From: an uncultured Prevotella sp.
Lineage (GTDB): Bacteria > Bacteroidota > Bacteroidia > Bacteroidales > Bacteroidaceae
DNA: 64,000 nucleotides
NCBI RefSeq assembly: GCF_946407605.1
Contig: NZ_CAMJOS010000005.1
Location: forward strand, 79,762-143,761
Direction of reading: 5' to 3'
In this document: positions 35,506 to 43,459 of the stretch, piece by piece
How the letters are laid out: each line of letters starts with the position of its first letter
How positions within the stretch are numbered: the first letter of the stretch is position 1
Made by a program: the position numbers and the translations under genes
The notes under the pieces: model-generated
What the model saw: the letters and a program-made list of their open reading frames with translations, nothing else
The model's database searches: none
Told to the model about the DNA's origin: nothing

Positions 35506-37392
35506 TTATCTCATCGCCTTCTCTATCAGTTGCTCAATGTTCTTCACTACTTCGTCGTCGTAGCCAGATTGTTCCCATACACGGTGGCCATTGTGGTCGT
35601 AGAGGTAGTACTGGGGAATGCCGTCGAGGTTGGGTATCTGCTTCCAAATATCATTTGTCACGCGATAGTGCAGGCCGGGAATGTTGGCCACTTGTGCTGT
35701 CCATTTTCCAACAGGACTGGTTTCGTTGGTCAGGTAGACGAACACCACATCGCTATCCTTCAACTTCTTTTTCAGCGGTTCCATCGCCGTAATGCCTATT
35801 CTGCAAGGTCCGCACCAGGTAGCCCAGAGGTCGATGAAGACGGCCTTGCCTGGATGCTGAGCCACGATGTGCTCGATGAGTTTGTCGCCTGTCACGTTGG
35901 GGGTTGGCATCATGCGTTTCTGTGCCTCTCGCTGAATCCGTTCCACAAGCAGGCGGATGCTATCGTTATACTCACGGAGTGGCGTCTGAAACTGGGGATG
36001 AGCAGCTTGGATGGCGCTGTCGGTTAGCACTTCCAAATCGTTCATTCGTTTCACCAGTTGGTCTTTGTAGTCCAGCGCCTTCAGCGTCTCGTACACTTCA
36101 CCTTGCCCCATTCCATTGGCTTCGAGGTAAGGCATGTGGTCAGTATGGGCAGGGAAATAGAAGGTGCGTCCGCCTTGATAGATCAGCATGTCCTTGAAGT
36201 GCGGATCCACCAGTGTGTGCGTCTCTTTCAGGTGTCCCATCAGACTATCGGCCTTTTCTGCTCCCATCTTGTCCTTCAATGTTCTGGTATAGTCGTTACG
36301 ATAGCAGGCATACATATCTTCTACCCAAATCTTCAAGAACTCCCTTTGACGACGGGTATAGTCGGGATGACGGTCGAGCAGCTTCTGACGGAATGCCTCG
36401 AAGTTCTGCCACAGTTGTTCACTCCATTCCGCAAAGGTCTCTTCTGCAGTACACTCAGGAATCACATCCTTATGGAAATACGAGTACATCAGTTCCTGGT
36501 TCTCCAACAGCACCTGATTGATGTCGCCGATACTACCGCCCACTCGATAGGTGTCGCGCATCGTCATATTTCTGTCGGTGAGTTTATTGAAGCGGGCAGT
36601 CACGGCGGGCAGGTCAATGTCGAGCGTTAGTGTCTCATTAGGAATCAGCACCAACGGGAACTGGGTGTTGATGCCCTTGTCCACCAGTCCGAAGCCGCGG
36701 CCCGAGAATAAAGGAAGCTGTCTGAGGTAATCGGGGCAACGGTACACTATCACCGAGTCGTCATCATTGGAACAATGGAAGGGCTTGCCCCAAAGGGTGC
36801 GCCAATCGTTATGCGACAAAATGGTTCCTCCGCCGTGTACCCGGATGGTGGCCGACACCTCGCCAAGTCCCATCTTCAGCGGCTTCAGCGGCTGGCCGTC
36901 GTCAACGAATGGCTGATAGGCAGGTAGCAGTGAGGGGTAGAGTCCTTCGCTGACCTTGATACCCTTGATTTCACGCTCCCTTCGGCCGTTCTTGCCGAGA
37001 TAGTCAAACGCCTCGGCACCCTTCGGCAGTGGCTCGAAGGTCATGATGAGTGAGTCGCGCTGTATGTTCTTATCAACATCCTTACCCAGCTCAAACGGCT
37101 CTTCGGCCAGCACCTTGTCGCCGTCGTGGGTGATGACGCGTCCGCTTTTAAAGGCAAGGGTGTCGCCGTTGCATACCAATCGTGTCTCGGCCACATTCCA
37201 GCCGCCCCATTTAGCGTTCACTACGTGGAAATGCACGATGGTCGCTTTCTTCGTCAGCTCCACCTTCATGGGCTTCAATTCAAACATCGCGGTGTTTGAT
37301 AAATACGCGGGGCGGTCAATGACCTTCGTCTTCGCTTGTGCCGACACTGTCAGCACCAATAGGCAGATGGCAGATAGTACTTTTCTAAACAT
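35506..37392 (-). CDS. TlpA-like thiol-disulfide oxidoreductase, paralog 1
   Basis: A 628-residue exported protein with a signal peptide (MFRKVLSAICLLVLTVSAQA) and a C-terminal thioredoxin domain (about 490-628) with the redox motif WATWCGPCRIG and the cis-Pro loop GIPQYYLYD. The long N-terminal part (about 25-480) is a Bacteroidales-specific region with beta-sandwich-like start (FELKPMKVELTKKATIVHF) and a helical middle. Proteins of this layout are usually periplasmic or outer-membrane-associated, and the exact substrate is unknown. It is followed by the terminator after iorB and preceded by a block that is almost identical to the one before paralog 2. Confidence 0.88.
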   Translation of the reverse strand: MFRKVLSAICLLVLTVSAQAKTKVIDRPAYLSNTAMFELKPMKVELTKKATIVHFHVVNAKWGGWNVAETRLVCNGDTLAFKSGRVITHDGDKVLAEEPFELGKDVDKNIQRDSLIMTFEPLPKGAEAFDYLGKNGRREREIKGIKVSEGLYPSLLPAYQPFVDDGQPLKPLKMGLGEVSATIRVHGGGTILSHNDWRTLWGKPFHCSNDDDSVIVYRCPDYLRQLPLFSGRGFGLVDKGINTQFPLVLIPNETLTLDIDLPAVTARFNKLTDRNMTMRDTYRVGGSIGDINQVLLENQELMYSYFHKDVIPECTAEETFAEWSEQLWQNFEAFRQKLLDRHPDYTRRQREFLKIWVEDMYACYRNDYTRTLKDKMGAEKADSLMGHLKETHTLVDPHFKDMLIYQGGRTFYFPAHTDHMPYLEANGMGQGEVYETLKALDYKDQLVKRMNDLEVLTDSAIQAAHPQFQTPLREYNDSIRLLVERIQREAQKRMMPTPNVTGDKLIEHIVAQHPGKAVFIDLWATWCGPCRIGITAMEPLKKKLKDSDVVFVYLTNETSPVGKWTAQVANIPGLHYRVTNDIWKQIPNLDGIPQYYLYDHNGHRVWEQSGYDDEVVKNIEQLIEKAMR

Positions 37393-37420
37393 ATCGATTT
37401 CAGTTTATTTGGTTTGGTTG

Positions 37421-37453
37421 CAAAGATACGCATTTTTCCTGATATTCACCAAA
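37421..37453 (-). promoter_or_regulatory. Promoter of TlpA-like paralog 1
   Basis: On the minus strand, TTTG (37450-37453), 21 bases, then TATCTTTG (37421-37428), with the ATG at 37392. Confidence 0.85.
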
Positions 37454-37493
37454 TTTTGGAGTTGGCAAATAGTTGGCATTTGCGCCATGAGAC

Positions 37494-37527
37494 AAAAAAA
37501 CGAGTTTGCAAATAGTTTGCAAACCCG
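37494..37527 (-). terminator. Terminator upstream of paralog 1 promoter
   Basis: On the minus strand, CGGGTTTGCAAA, loop CTA, TTTGCAAACTCG, then seven T. This is a 12-pair stem with one G-U. It should end transcripts arriving from paralog 2. The same structure is at 39691-39723. Confidence 0.85.
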
Positions 37528-37601
37528 CTGTAACGTGCTTATAATCAGAGAATAAGCTTATCAATCATAATCAGCGGGAACTCAATGTCCTGTATGTGCC
37601 G

Positions 37602-37647
37602 CCCTTTTGTTCTGTATGTTGCTACCCTTTTGTTCTGTATGTTGCTG
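37602..37647. repeat. 23-bp tandem repeat downstream of paralog 2
   Basis: Two adjacent 23-base units starting CCCTTTTGTTCTGTATGTTG (37602-37624, 37625-37647), with part of a third (CCTGTATGTGCCG) just before. They lie in the 3' flank of paralog 2 between its stop codon and the terminator. No reading frame across them is supported. Confidence 0.7.
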
Positions 37648-37678
37648 TGCCACAGCAATCTCCGACCCTCTGATTCTA

Positions 37679-39589
37679 TCATCTCATTGCTTTCTCAATT
37701 TCCTCCTCAACAGTTTTCAACCTCTCATCGCTCCAGCCTTCATGCTGCCAAACGAGTTTTCCCTCGCGGTTATAGAGATAATACCGAGGAATGCCATCGA
37801 CACCTGGAAAATATTCGCTAAATATCGTTCCTGGTAGGCGATAGTGTAAGCCAGAGACGAAGGCTACTTGTCTTTCAAAGTCTTTTTGAGGACTACTTTC
37901 ATTGGTGAGATAGACAAACACGACATCTTTGTCTTTCAATTTCATTTTCATTGGTTCCATCGCCTTAATACCTTTCATGCAAGGTCCGCACCAAGTGGCC
38001 CAGATATCAATAAAGACCGCTTTGCCAGGATGCTGGGCAACGATGGTCTCAATGAGTTTGTCGTTAGGCACATCAGGAACAGGCAAGATGCGCTCCAGAG
38101 CCCCCTCGGCTATTTTCTTTTTTAACTCTGCTACATACTCCCGAATACTGTCATTGCGATGACGGAGTCCTGATTGGAAAAGCGGGTGAACCGTTTTAAT
38201 CACGCTGTCAGACAAGACCTCCAAGTCATTCATCCTTTTCACCAGTTGGTCTGCGTCGTCCAGTATCTTCAGCGTTTTATAAGCATCAGTATGCTCCAGT
38301 CCGTTGGCTTTCAGGAAAGGCAGATGGGCTGTACGGGCAGGCATATAGAAGGTGAGACCGTCCTGATAGAGTATCATATCTTTTATATGGGGTTCTTTCA
38401 AGGTATAGGTCTCATTGAGGTGCGCCACCAGGCTGTCAGTGTTCTGTCCTTCCATTCTAATCCTCACAATGTTGTCATAGTTGTGGCGATGACGTACATA
38501 CAGATCCTCTGTCATCAGTCTGAGGAAGTCTCTTTGACTGCGTGTATATTCAGGATGGTTATTGAGTATTTCCTGATACCACGACTGGAGGTTCTGCCAC
38601 AATTGCTCGCTCCACTCTGAAAAACTTTGCCCATCAGCGCATACAGGTATTTTCTCGGTATGGAAATATACACTACCTATTTCCTGATTCTCTAACAACA
38701 CCTGATTGATATCTGCAGTGGTTCCTGACAGTCGATAACAGTCGCGATGGTGGATTTTTTCTTTTTCCCCAAATTCATCCCAATAGGTAATAGCAGGCTG
38801 ATCAATCTCCAGCGTCAATGGTTCGCCAGGAATAAGTATCAGTGGAAACATGGTCTCAAAACATGGTAAAGTCAATTGAAAATCACTACCGCTGAAATCA
38901 ATAGTCTCTGGTAGGAAGCTGGGGCGCTGAAATTCAGAGATAGAATTCTGGCGTTCAAAGCATTTTTTCATCTCGCCAGAGTAGGCATCGGTATATACTT
39001 CCCAACTGCTGACATATCCATCACCATGCACTTTGATGGTAGCCGACAATTCGCCAGGTTCGAATTTCACGGGCTTCAGTGGCAGTCCATCATCTACAAA
39101 CGACTTGTATGGTGGAAGGCATGGCGGATATAGCTGGTTGTCAAGGCGAATACCTTGAATCTTCAGCGTCCATTTGCCTTCCTCTACAAGGCAATCGAAC
39201 GTCTGAGCTCCCTTGGGTAGCGGGGCAAAGCTGAGAATCAGTGAGTCGCGCTGCGTGTTCTTCTCGTACACTTTGCCACTTTCAAACACTTCCTCATTGA
39301 TCACCTTGCTTCCTTCGTGCGTTATAAGCCGCCCACTTTTGGGAGCAAGCGTATCACCATTATACACCAAGCGAGGATTAGCATAACTCCAGTCACCCCA
39401 TCCCCATGTAGAATTCAGCACCTTGAGATGCACAATGGTTGCCTTCTTCGACAGTTCCACCTTCATTACCTTCAGCCTGTAACTCGCTCCCGTTGCAGCG
39501 CATACAGGTTTGTCAACAACAATGTCCTTGGCCTGTGCCGACATCGTCAGCACCAACAGGCAGATGGCAGATAGTACTTTTCTAAACAT
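37679..39589 (-). CDS. TlpA-like thiol-disulfide oxidoreductase, paralog 2
   Basis: A 636-residue exported protein with the same layout as paralog 1: signal peptide MFRKVLSAICLLVLTMSAQA, a long Bacteroidales-specific N-terminal region, and a C-terminal thioredoxin domain with WATWCGPCMKG and GIPRYYLYN. The signal peptide and upstream block are nearly identical to paralog 1 while the mature proteins have diverged markedly (for example WRVTNDI against YRLPGTI). This points to tandem duplication with gene-body divergence or with later homogenisation of the flanks. The function is inferred only from the redox fold. Confidence 0.88.
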   Translation of the reverse strand: MFRKVLSAICLLVLTMSAQAKDIVVDKPVCAATGASYRLKVMKVELSKKATIVHLKVLNSTWGWGDWSYANPRLVYNGDTLAPKSGRLITHEGSKVINEEVFESGKVYEKNTQRDSLILSFAPLPKGAQTFDCLVEEGKWTLKIQGIRLDNQLYPPCLPPYKSFVDDGLPLKPVKFEPGELSATIKVHGDGYVSSWEVYTDAYSGEMKKCFERQNSISEFQRPSFLPETIDFSGSDFQLTLPCFETMFPLILIPGEPLTLEIDQPAITYWDEFGEKEKIHHRDCYRLSGTTADINQVLLENQEIGSVYFHTEKIPVCADGQSFSEWSEQLWQNLQSWYQEILNNHPEYTRSQRDFLRLMTEDLYVRHRHNYDNIVRIRMEGQNTDSLVAHLNETYTLKEPHIKDMILYQDGLTFYMPARTAHLPFLKANGLEHTDAYKTLKILDDADQLVKRMNDLEVLSDSVIKTVHPLFQSGLRHRNDSIREYVAELKKKIAEGALERILPVPDVPNDKLIETIVAQHPGKAVFIDIWATWCGPCMKGIKAMEPMKMKLKDKDVVFVYLTNESSPQKDFERQVAFVSGLHYRLPGTIFSEYFPGVDGIPRYYLYNREGKLVWQHEGWSDERLKTVEEEIEKAMR

Positions 39590-39617
39590 ATCGATTTCAG
39601 TTTATTTGGTTTGGTTG

Positions 39618-39650
39618 CAAAGATACGCATTTTTCCTGATATTCTCCAAA
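39618..39650 (-). promoter_or_regulatory. Promoter of TlpA-like paralog 2
   Basis: On the minus strand, TTTG (39647-39650), 21 bases, then TATCTTTG (39618-39625), with the ATG at 39589. Confidence 0.85.
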
Positions 39651-39690
39651 TTTTGGAGTTGGCAAATAGTTGGCATTTGCGCCATGAGAC

Positions 39691-39723
39691 AAAAAACGAG
39701 TTTGCAAATAGTTTGCAAACCCG
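39691..39723 (-). terminator. Terminator of the HU-like gene
   Basis: On the minus strand, a 12-pair stem CGGGTTTGCAAA / TTTGCAAACTCG with loop CTA and a run of six T. It is located 64 bases past the HU-like stop codon. Confidence 0.85.
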
Positions 39724-39786
39724 CTGTAATGTGTTAATAATCAGGGAGTGATGTAATCAGGTTCGGTCCCGTTGATTACTTTTTCA

Positions 39787-40428
39787 TTATTTATACCTTA
39801 CCCAGACTTTATGCGAGCCAGCTCCTTTGGCTGTGATGCCTGACCTAGGATTGCTGACGAGCTTGGAGAGTTCTCTGGAGGCTGTGCTGTAGTTGAGGCA
39901 GTTGAGGTTGGCGTATTCTTGGAGGGTGATGAAGCCGTGCTTGTCGATGTGGGTCAGGGCACGTTGCAGTCGTTCCTCAGGGGTATAGGGTGAGGGAGAG
40001 GTTGGATTGCCTGTCGTGCGTTCGAATGAATTCTCCTGGTTCATATCGTCGACTAGTTTCCTGTCCACCTTGAAATTCACGCCCTTGACCCTCACATGAT
40101 GGTATTTCTTCTTTTGTTCTGCCTTTGGGGATTCCTGTTGGTTAGCAGTTTCTGCCTCGTTATCGGCAAATTCCAGCGACAGCGAGAAGACGCCCAGATT
40201 GTCAATCTTCATGGTGTGCCCCATTGGAAGATAGCTCTTCATGACGACTCCTAAAGTGTCTAGCACGCCACGAATGGTAGCCTGACTGAAGGCAGGCGAA
40301 TTGGTGTGAATGAGTTCAACCACCTTGTCGTAGTCGAACTCTGTGTAGACTTGCATTTTGGGGAAGACTCTTCCCTTTTTACCGTTGCCCATACCCTCGG
40401 GCATTTCCTTGATTACATAATTTGCCAT
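39787..40428 (-). CDS. HU-like DNA-binding protein with C-terminal winged-helix-like domain
   Basis: A 213-residue protein. Residues 1 to about 125 resemble the Bacteroidetes HU family (HU-HIG/HU-CCDC81 type): VYTEFDYDKVVELIHTNSPA, a central LPMGHTMKIDNLGVFSLSLE strand pair, and FKVDRKLVDDMNQ. After a short Ser/Pro linker, residues 150-213 form a helical segment (EERLQRALTHIDKHGFITLQEYANLNCLNYSTASRELSKL) that looks like a winged helix. Two DNA-binding parts in one chain suggest a site-specific architectural regulator. Its own leader holds four regularly spaced dyads. It is flanked by terminators on both sides, so it is monocistronic. Confidence 0.85.
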   Translation of the reverse strand: MANYVIKEMPEGMGNGKKGRVFPKMQVYTEFDYDKVVELIHTNSPAFSQATIRGVLDTLGVVMKSYLPMGHTMKIDNLGVFSLSLEFADNEAETANQQESPKAEQKKKYHHVRVKGVNFKVDRKLVDDMNQENSFERTTGNPTSPSPYTPEERLQRALTHIDKHGFITLQEYANLNCLNYSTASRELSKLVSNPRSGITAKGAGSHKVWVRYK

Positions 40429-40447
40429 ACTATTCTTATCTTTTTTC

Positions 40448-40527
40448 GTTTTAGACTTTGCAATCTGTATTGCAGACTTTGCAATTTAAGTTGCAAACTT
40501 TGCAACGTATATTGCAAACTTTGCAAT
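40448..40527. repeat. Four 17-bp dyads at exact 21-bp pitch in the HU-like leader
   Basis: Sites at 40448-40464, 40469-40485, 40490-40506 and 40511-40527 on the plus strand. The best are ATTGCAAACTTTGCAAT (40511) and GTTGCAAACTTTGCAAC (40490), each a perfect palindrome around one central base. The outer bases covary (A..T in one, G..C in the other). The site at 40469 has one mismatch and the one at 40448 is half degraded. They fill the 5' leader between the promoter and the ATG. Confidence 0.88.
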
Positions 40528-40539
40528 AGAAATTTTCTG

Positions 40540-40571
40540 CAAAGGTAATGCTTTTATTTTAAAGAACCAAA
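40540..40571 (-). promoter_or_regulatory. Promoter of the HU-like gene
   Basis: On the minus strand, TTTG (40568-40571), 20 bases, then TACCTTTG (40540-40547). The predicted start of transcription, near 40535, is about 8 bases before the first dyad. Confidence 0.85.
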
Positions 40572-40597
40572 GAAAAAATCAATTTAGATTATAAAGA

Positions 40598-40626
40598 AAG
40601 GCCTCGGAATCGAAATCCGAGGCCTT
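40598..40626. terminator. Terminator of the FMN-binding-protein operon
   Basis: AAGGCCTCGGA (40598-40608) and TCCGAGGCCTT (40616-40626) form a perfect 11-pair stem with a 7-base loop, with T-rich sequence on the minus-strand exit side. It lies downstream of the gene at 40660. Confidence 0.9.
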
Positions 40627-40659
40627 ATGCTAAAATTCTTTTTTTGAAGAGAAAGTCTC

Positions 40660-41055
40660 TTACTTGTTCTTCTCGTAGTATTCCAGGGCGAGCTTCACGT
40701 TTTTCTTCACGGCATCGCTGGAGAAGGTGGCGCCAGTGCGTCCGTCGACCTCTGCCGTCTTGGCTTCGGAAACCTTCATGCCGTCCCATTTGTTCAACAT
40801 GTGCTTGGCGCAGGCGTTCCAGTATTTGGGCGTCTCCTGGTTGGGCAGGAACTCAATCTTCTGGATTTTGTTCTTGCTGATATACACTTTCAGGGGCGTG
40901 GCGTCGATGTATCCTTTCACGTCTTTGCCCAGTTCGGTGGTATTGACGATATAGACGCCGTTCTCCTTGGTCATGATGTTATTGTCCTTTTTCTTGGCGC
41001 TAGTCAGCAGCACGATGGCAGCAAGGGCAGCGCAAAACATAGCAATCTTCTTCAT
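40660..41055 (-). CDS. Exported FMN-binding domain protein
   Basis: A 131-residue exported protein with a signal peptide (MKKIAMFCAALAAIVLLTSA) and an FMN-binding domain of the RnfG/NqrC type. The family motif is VDGRTGATFSSDAVKK, with the Ser/Thr-Gly-Ala-Thr core that in related proteins can hold FMN covalently. It probably serves in periplasmic electron transfer; a partner is not visible here. It is 68 bases downstream of the metallophosphoesterase, with no promoter in between that I can recognise. Confidence 0.85.
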   Translation of the reverse strand: MKKIAMFCAALAAIVLLTSAKKKDNNIMTKENGVYIVNTTELGKDVKGYIDATPLKVYISKNKIQKIEFLPNQETPKYWNACAKHMLNKWDGMKVSEAKTAEVDGRTGATFSSDAVKKNVKLALEYYEKNK

Positions 41056-41123
41056 CTGTGTTCAGTTTTTATTTGATTTTTTCTTGTTCCTATGATGATT
41101 TGACGTAAAAACAGCAGTTCTGT

Positions 41124-42221
41124 TTAATCTCGATGCGATATTTCTGCCACCACATACTCCGACTGGGTGCCTATGCGGAACTTACCGCCCCAGATGCCGA
41201 TACCCGAGGAGACGTAGTAGCGGGTGTTGCCACGCTGGTATTCGCCGTGTGAGCATTCGTAGATGTAGTCGGTGATCCACGAAATGGGCCACACCTGTCC
41301 ACGATGGGTATGTCCGCTCAGCTGGAAGTCGATGCCGGCATTCTCAGCCTGCTCCAGATGGTGGGGCTGGTGGTCCATGACGATGGTGTATTTCGTGTGG
41401 TCGGCCTCGCCAAAAATCTTGGCGGCAGCCTTACGGTGGAAGTTCATGCGGTCGTCGCGCCCAATGATACACAGGTCGCCAGTCACTTCGCAGGTGTCGC
41501 GCAGCAGACGGATGCCTGCATCCTTATAGAACTGCTGTGCCTGCGACTCTCCGCTGAAGAATTCGTGGTTGCCCAGACAGGCATAGACGGGTGCCTTGAT
41601 GCGATGGAATTCGTCAGCCATCCGCTCCTCGATGAGTGGTCGCATACTCATGTCGATGATATCGCCAGCGATGAGCACATAGTCGGGCTTTTCGCTGTTG
41701 ATGATGTCAACCCAGCGGCTCAGCTCGGCCCTGGTATTGTGATAGCCTATGTGCAGGTCGCTAAGCATCACCAGTCGCAGGGGCCTTTCGAGGGGCTTCT
41801 CTGTGGTCAGCGTCAGTTCTACGCGCTTCTTGTGTCGATACTGGATGTTGCCCAGCATGAAGATGACAAACAGTCCGATGGTGATGACGATGGTGGTATA
41901 GACATTCTGATGGAGCATGGCCTTGGGCACTAGTCGCACGATGCGTCCCAGGTCGAGCACCAGGAAGATGATGACCATGTAGAGCAGGACGAAGAGGGTG
42001 CTGTTGCCAATGTCGTACACCAACTGTCCTACCCATAGGGGCATGCGGTCGGTGGTGCGACTGAAATTAAGGAAGGTCATCATGAAGCAGACAACGCCAA
42101 TGCCGATGAGCACGCCTCGCCACAGACGAGGCAGCGGCACGAGAGTCCACACATGCCAACCAATATAGGCGAGGGCCAGGAAGGGTAGTGCGAAGAATAG
42201 CAGCATCCACATATACTTCAT
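41124..42221 (-). CDS. Membrane-anchored metallophosphoesterase
   Basis: A 365-residue calcineurin-like phosphoesterase. The first 150 residues hold four or five hydrophobic helices, and the catalytic domain follows with all metal-ligand motifs: MLSDLHIGYHN, LIAGDIIDM, LGNHEFFSG and LSGHTHRGQVWP. It resembles the YkuE/LpxH-like inner-membrane group. The substrate may be a lipid phosphate or nucleotide, which cannot be told. It is 8 bases downstream of waaA, in keeping with an envelope role. Confidence 0.9.
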   Translation of the reverse strand: MKYMWMLLFFALPFLALAYIGWHVWTLVPLPRLWRGVLIGIGVVCFMMTFLNFSRTTDRMPLWVGQLVYDIGNSTLFVLLYMVIIFLVLDLGRIVRLVPKAMLHQNVYTTIVITIGLFVIFMLGNIQYRHKKRVELTLTTEKPLERPLRLVMLSDLHIGYHNTRAELSRWVDIINSEKPDYVLIAGDIIDMSMRPLIEERMADEFHRIKAPVYACLGNHEFFSGESQAQQFYKDAGIRLLRDTCEVTGDLCIIGRDDRMNFHRKAAAKIFGEADHTKYTIVMDHQPHHLEQAENAGIDFQLSGHTHRGQVWPISWITDYIYECSHGEYQRGNTRYYVSSGIGIWGGKFRIGTQSEYVVAEISHRD

Positions 42222-42229
42222 GATGAAGG

Positions 42230-43459
42230 TTAAAGGGTTACATCCGACAGAATGAGCTTCGTGGCACCAGACAACGACTTGACGTATGCGCCAGCCTGAT
42301 GGCCAGCCTCTTCCAGGGCGCTGCTGTCGCTGTCGAAGCGGTTCATCAGCTTTTCAAAGTCCTCGTAGCAGGTAATCTCAAAACCACCCTTACAGGCCTT
42401 GAGTCCTTGGGCCTCCTGGAACTTCTGGTTGTTGGGGCCGAAGATGACGGGAACGTCCCATACGGCAGCCTCCAGCGTGTTGTGGATGCCAACACCAAAG
42501 CCGCCGCCCACATAGGTCACGTTGGCATAGTGGTAGATACTCGACAGCAGGCCGAAGCAGTTGATAATCAGGACTTCAGCATCAGCAAGGGCTGATGGGT
42601 CTGATGAGGCTTCTGTGTATCTGACAATTTTTCTTCCTTCGAGCATCTTTTCTATCTGCTGTAGGTGGTCCTCACCAATAACATGAGGAGCGATGATGAG
42701 CTTCCAGTCGCGATGCTCGTTGAAGTATTTAATAAAGATCTCTTCATCAGGTTGCCATGATGAGCCAGCGATAAAGACTTTTTGTGCCTTATTGGTGAAG
42801 CTCTCTACGATGGGCAGTTGCTTGGCCTGCTCCTTGATCTGCAGCACGCGGTCGAAGCGGGTATCGCCAGTCACGGTGACGTTGGTCAGACCAATCTTGG
42901 CCAGAAGTGTCTTGCTCAGCTCGTTCTGCACATAGAAGTGGGTGAAGCATTTCAGCACTCGTCCATACTGGTATCCGTACCAACGGAAGAACACCTGGTC
43001 TTCGCGGAAGATGCTCGACACGCTATAGACAGGCACGTTGCGATGCTTCAGGATATGCAGGTAGTTGTACCAGAACTCGTACTTGATGAAGAAAGCCATC
43101 TCAGGGCGTATGGCACGCAGAAAACGGCGCGCATTGCCAATGGTGTCGAGTGGCAGATAGCAGATAATATCAGCACCCTCGTAGTTCTTGCGCACCTCAT
43201 AGCCTGACGGCGAGAAGAACGTCAGCAGGATCTTGATATCCGGATGCTCACGTTTGATCTGCTCCATTAGCGGACGGCCCTGCTCGAACTCACCCAGCGA
43301 GGCAGCATGGAACCATACGTAGCGGGCCTTGGGGTCTACCTTCTCGCGGAGCACACGGATGGCATCGCGTTCGCCACGCCACATCTTACGGACCTTCTCG
43401 TTGAAAAGGCTGTAGACGGCTACTCCTAACAGGTAGAGATAGATGATGATATTATACAT
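42230..43459 (-). CDS. waaA: 3-deoxy-D-manno-octulosonic acid (Kdo) transferase
   Basis: A 409-residue membrane-anchored GT30 enzyme that adds Kdo to lipid A precursor. The N-terminal hydrophobic anchor is IIIYLYLLGVAVYSLF. Characteristic motifs are WFHAASLGEFEQGRPL, LTFFSPSGYEVRK, KYEFWYNYLHILK, FIAGSSWQPDEE and YVGGGFGVGIHNTLEAA. The last base of the gltX stop overlaps the waaA start region by one base (43459). Length is typical. Confidence 0.95.
   Translation of the reverse strand: MYNIIIYLYLLGVAVYSLFNEKVRKMWRGERDAIRVLREKVDPKARYVWFHAASLGEFEQGRPLMEQIKREHPDIKILLTFFSPSGYEVRKNYEGADIICYLPLDTIGNARRFLRAIRPEMAFFIKYEFWYNYLHILKHRNVPVYSVSSIFREDQVFFRWYGYQYGRVLKCFTHFYVQNELSKTLLAKIGLTNVTVTGDTRFDRVLQIKEQAKQLPIVESFTNKAQKVFIAGSSWQPDEEIFIKYFNEHRDWKLIIAPHVIGEDHLQQIEKMLEGRKIVRYTEASSDPSALADAEVLIINCFGLLSSIYHYANVTYVGGGFGVGIHNTLEAAVWDVPVIFGPNNQKFQEAQGLKACKGGFEITCYEDFEKLMNRFDSDSSALEEAGHQAGAYVKSLSGATKLILSDVTL

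Larger units (their letters stand above)
37338..37550. repeat. Duplicated terminator-promoter-signal-peptide block, copy 1
   Basis: About 210 bases, nearly identical to 39535-39745, cover the signal-peptide codons, the 5' leader, the promoter and an upstream terminator hairpin. The copies differ by only a few bases (for example A7 against A6 in the poly-A run). Confidence 0.9.
39535..39745. repeat. Duplicated terminator-promoter-signal-peptide block, copy 2
   Basis: The second copy of the block described at 37338-37550. Here it separates the HU-like gene from paralog 2. Confidence 0.9.

Noticed and set aside
37504..39720. The palindrome GTTTGCAAATAGTTTGCAAAC upstream of both TlpA-like genes as an operator for the neighbouring HU-like protein
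   Set aside because: It resembles the HU-leader dyads, but on the minus strand it is a 12-pair stem followed by six or seven T, which is better explained as an intrinsic terminator; the half-site spacing (3 against 1 central base) also differs.
40448..40527. Regular 21-bp repeats as a CRISPR array
   Set aside because: The units are too short, have no unique spacers of constant length, and no cas gene is present; they are palindromic protein-site-like dyads in a gene leader.
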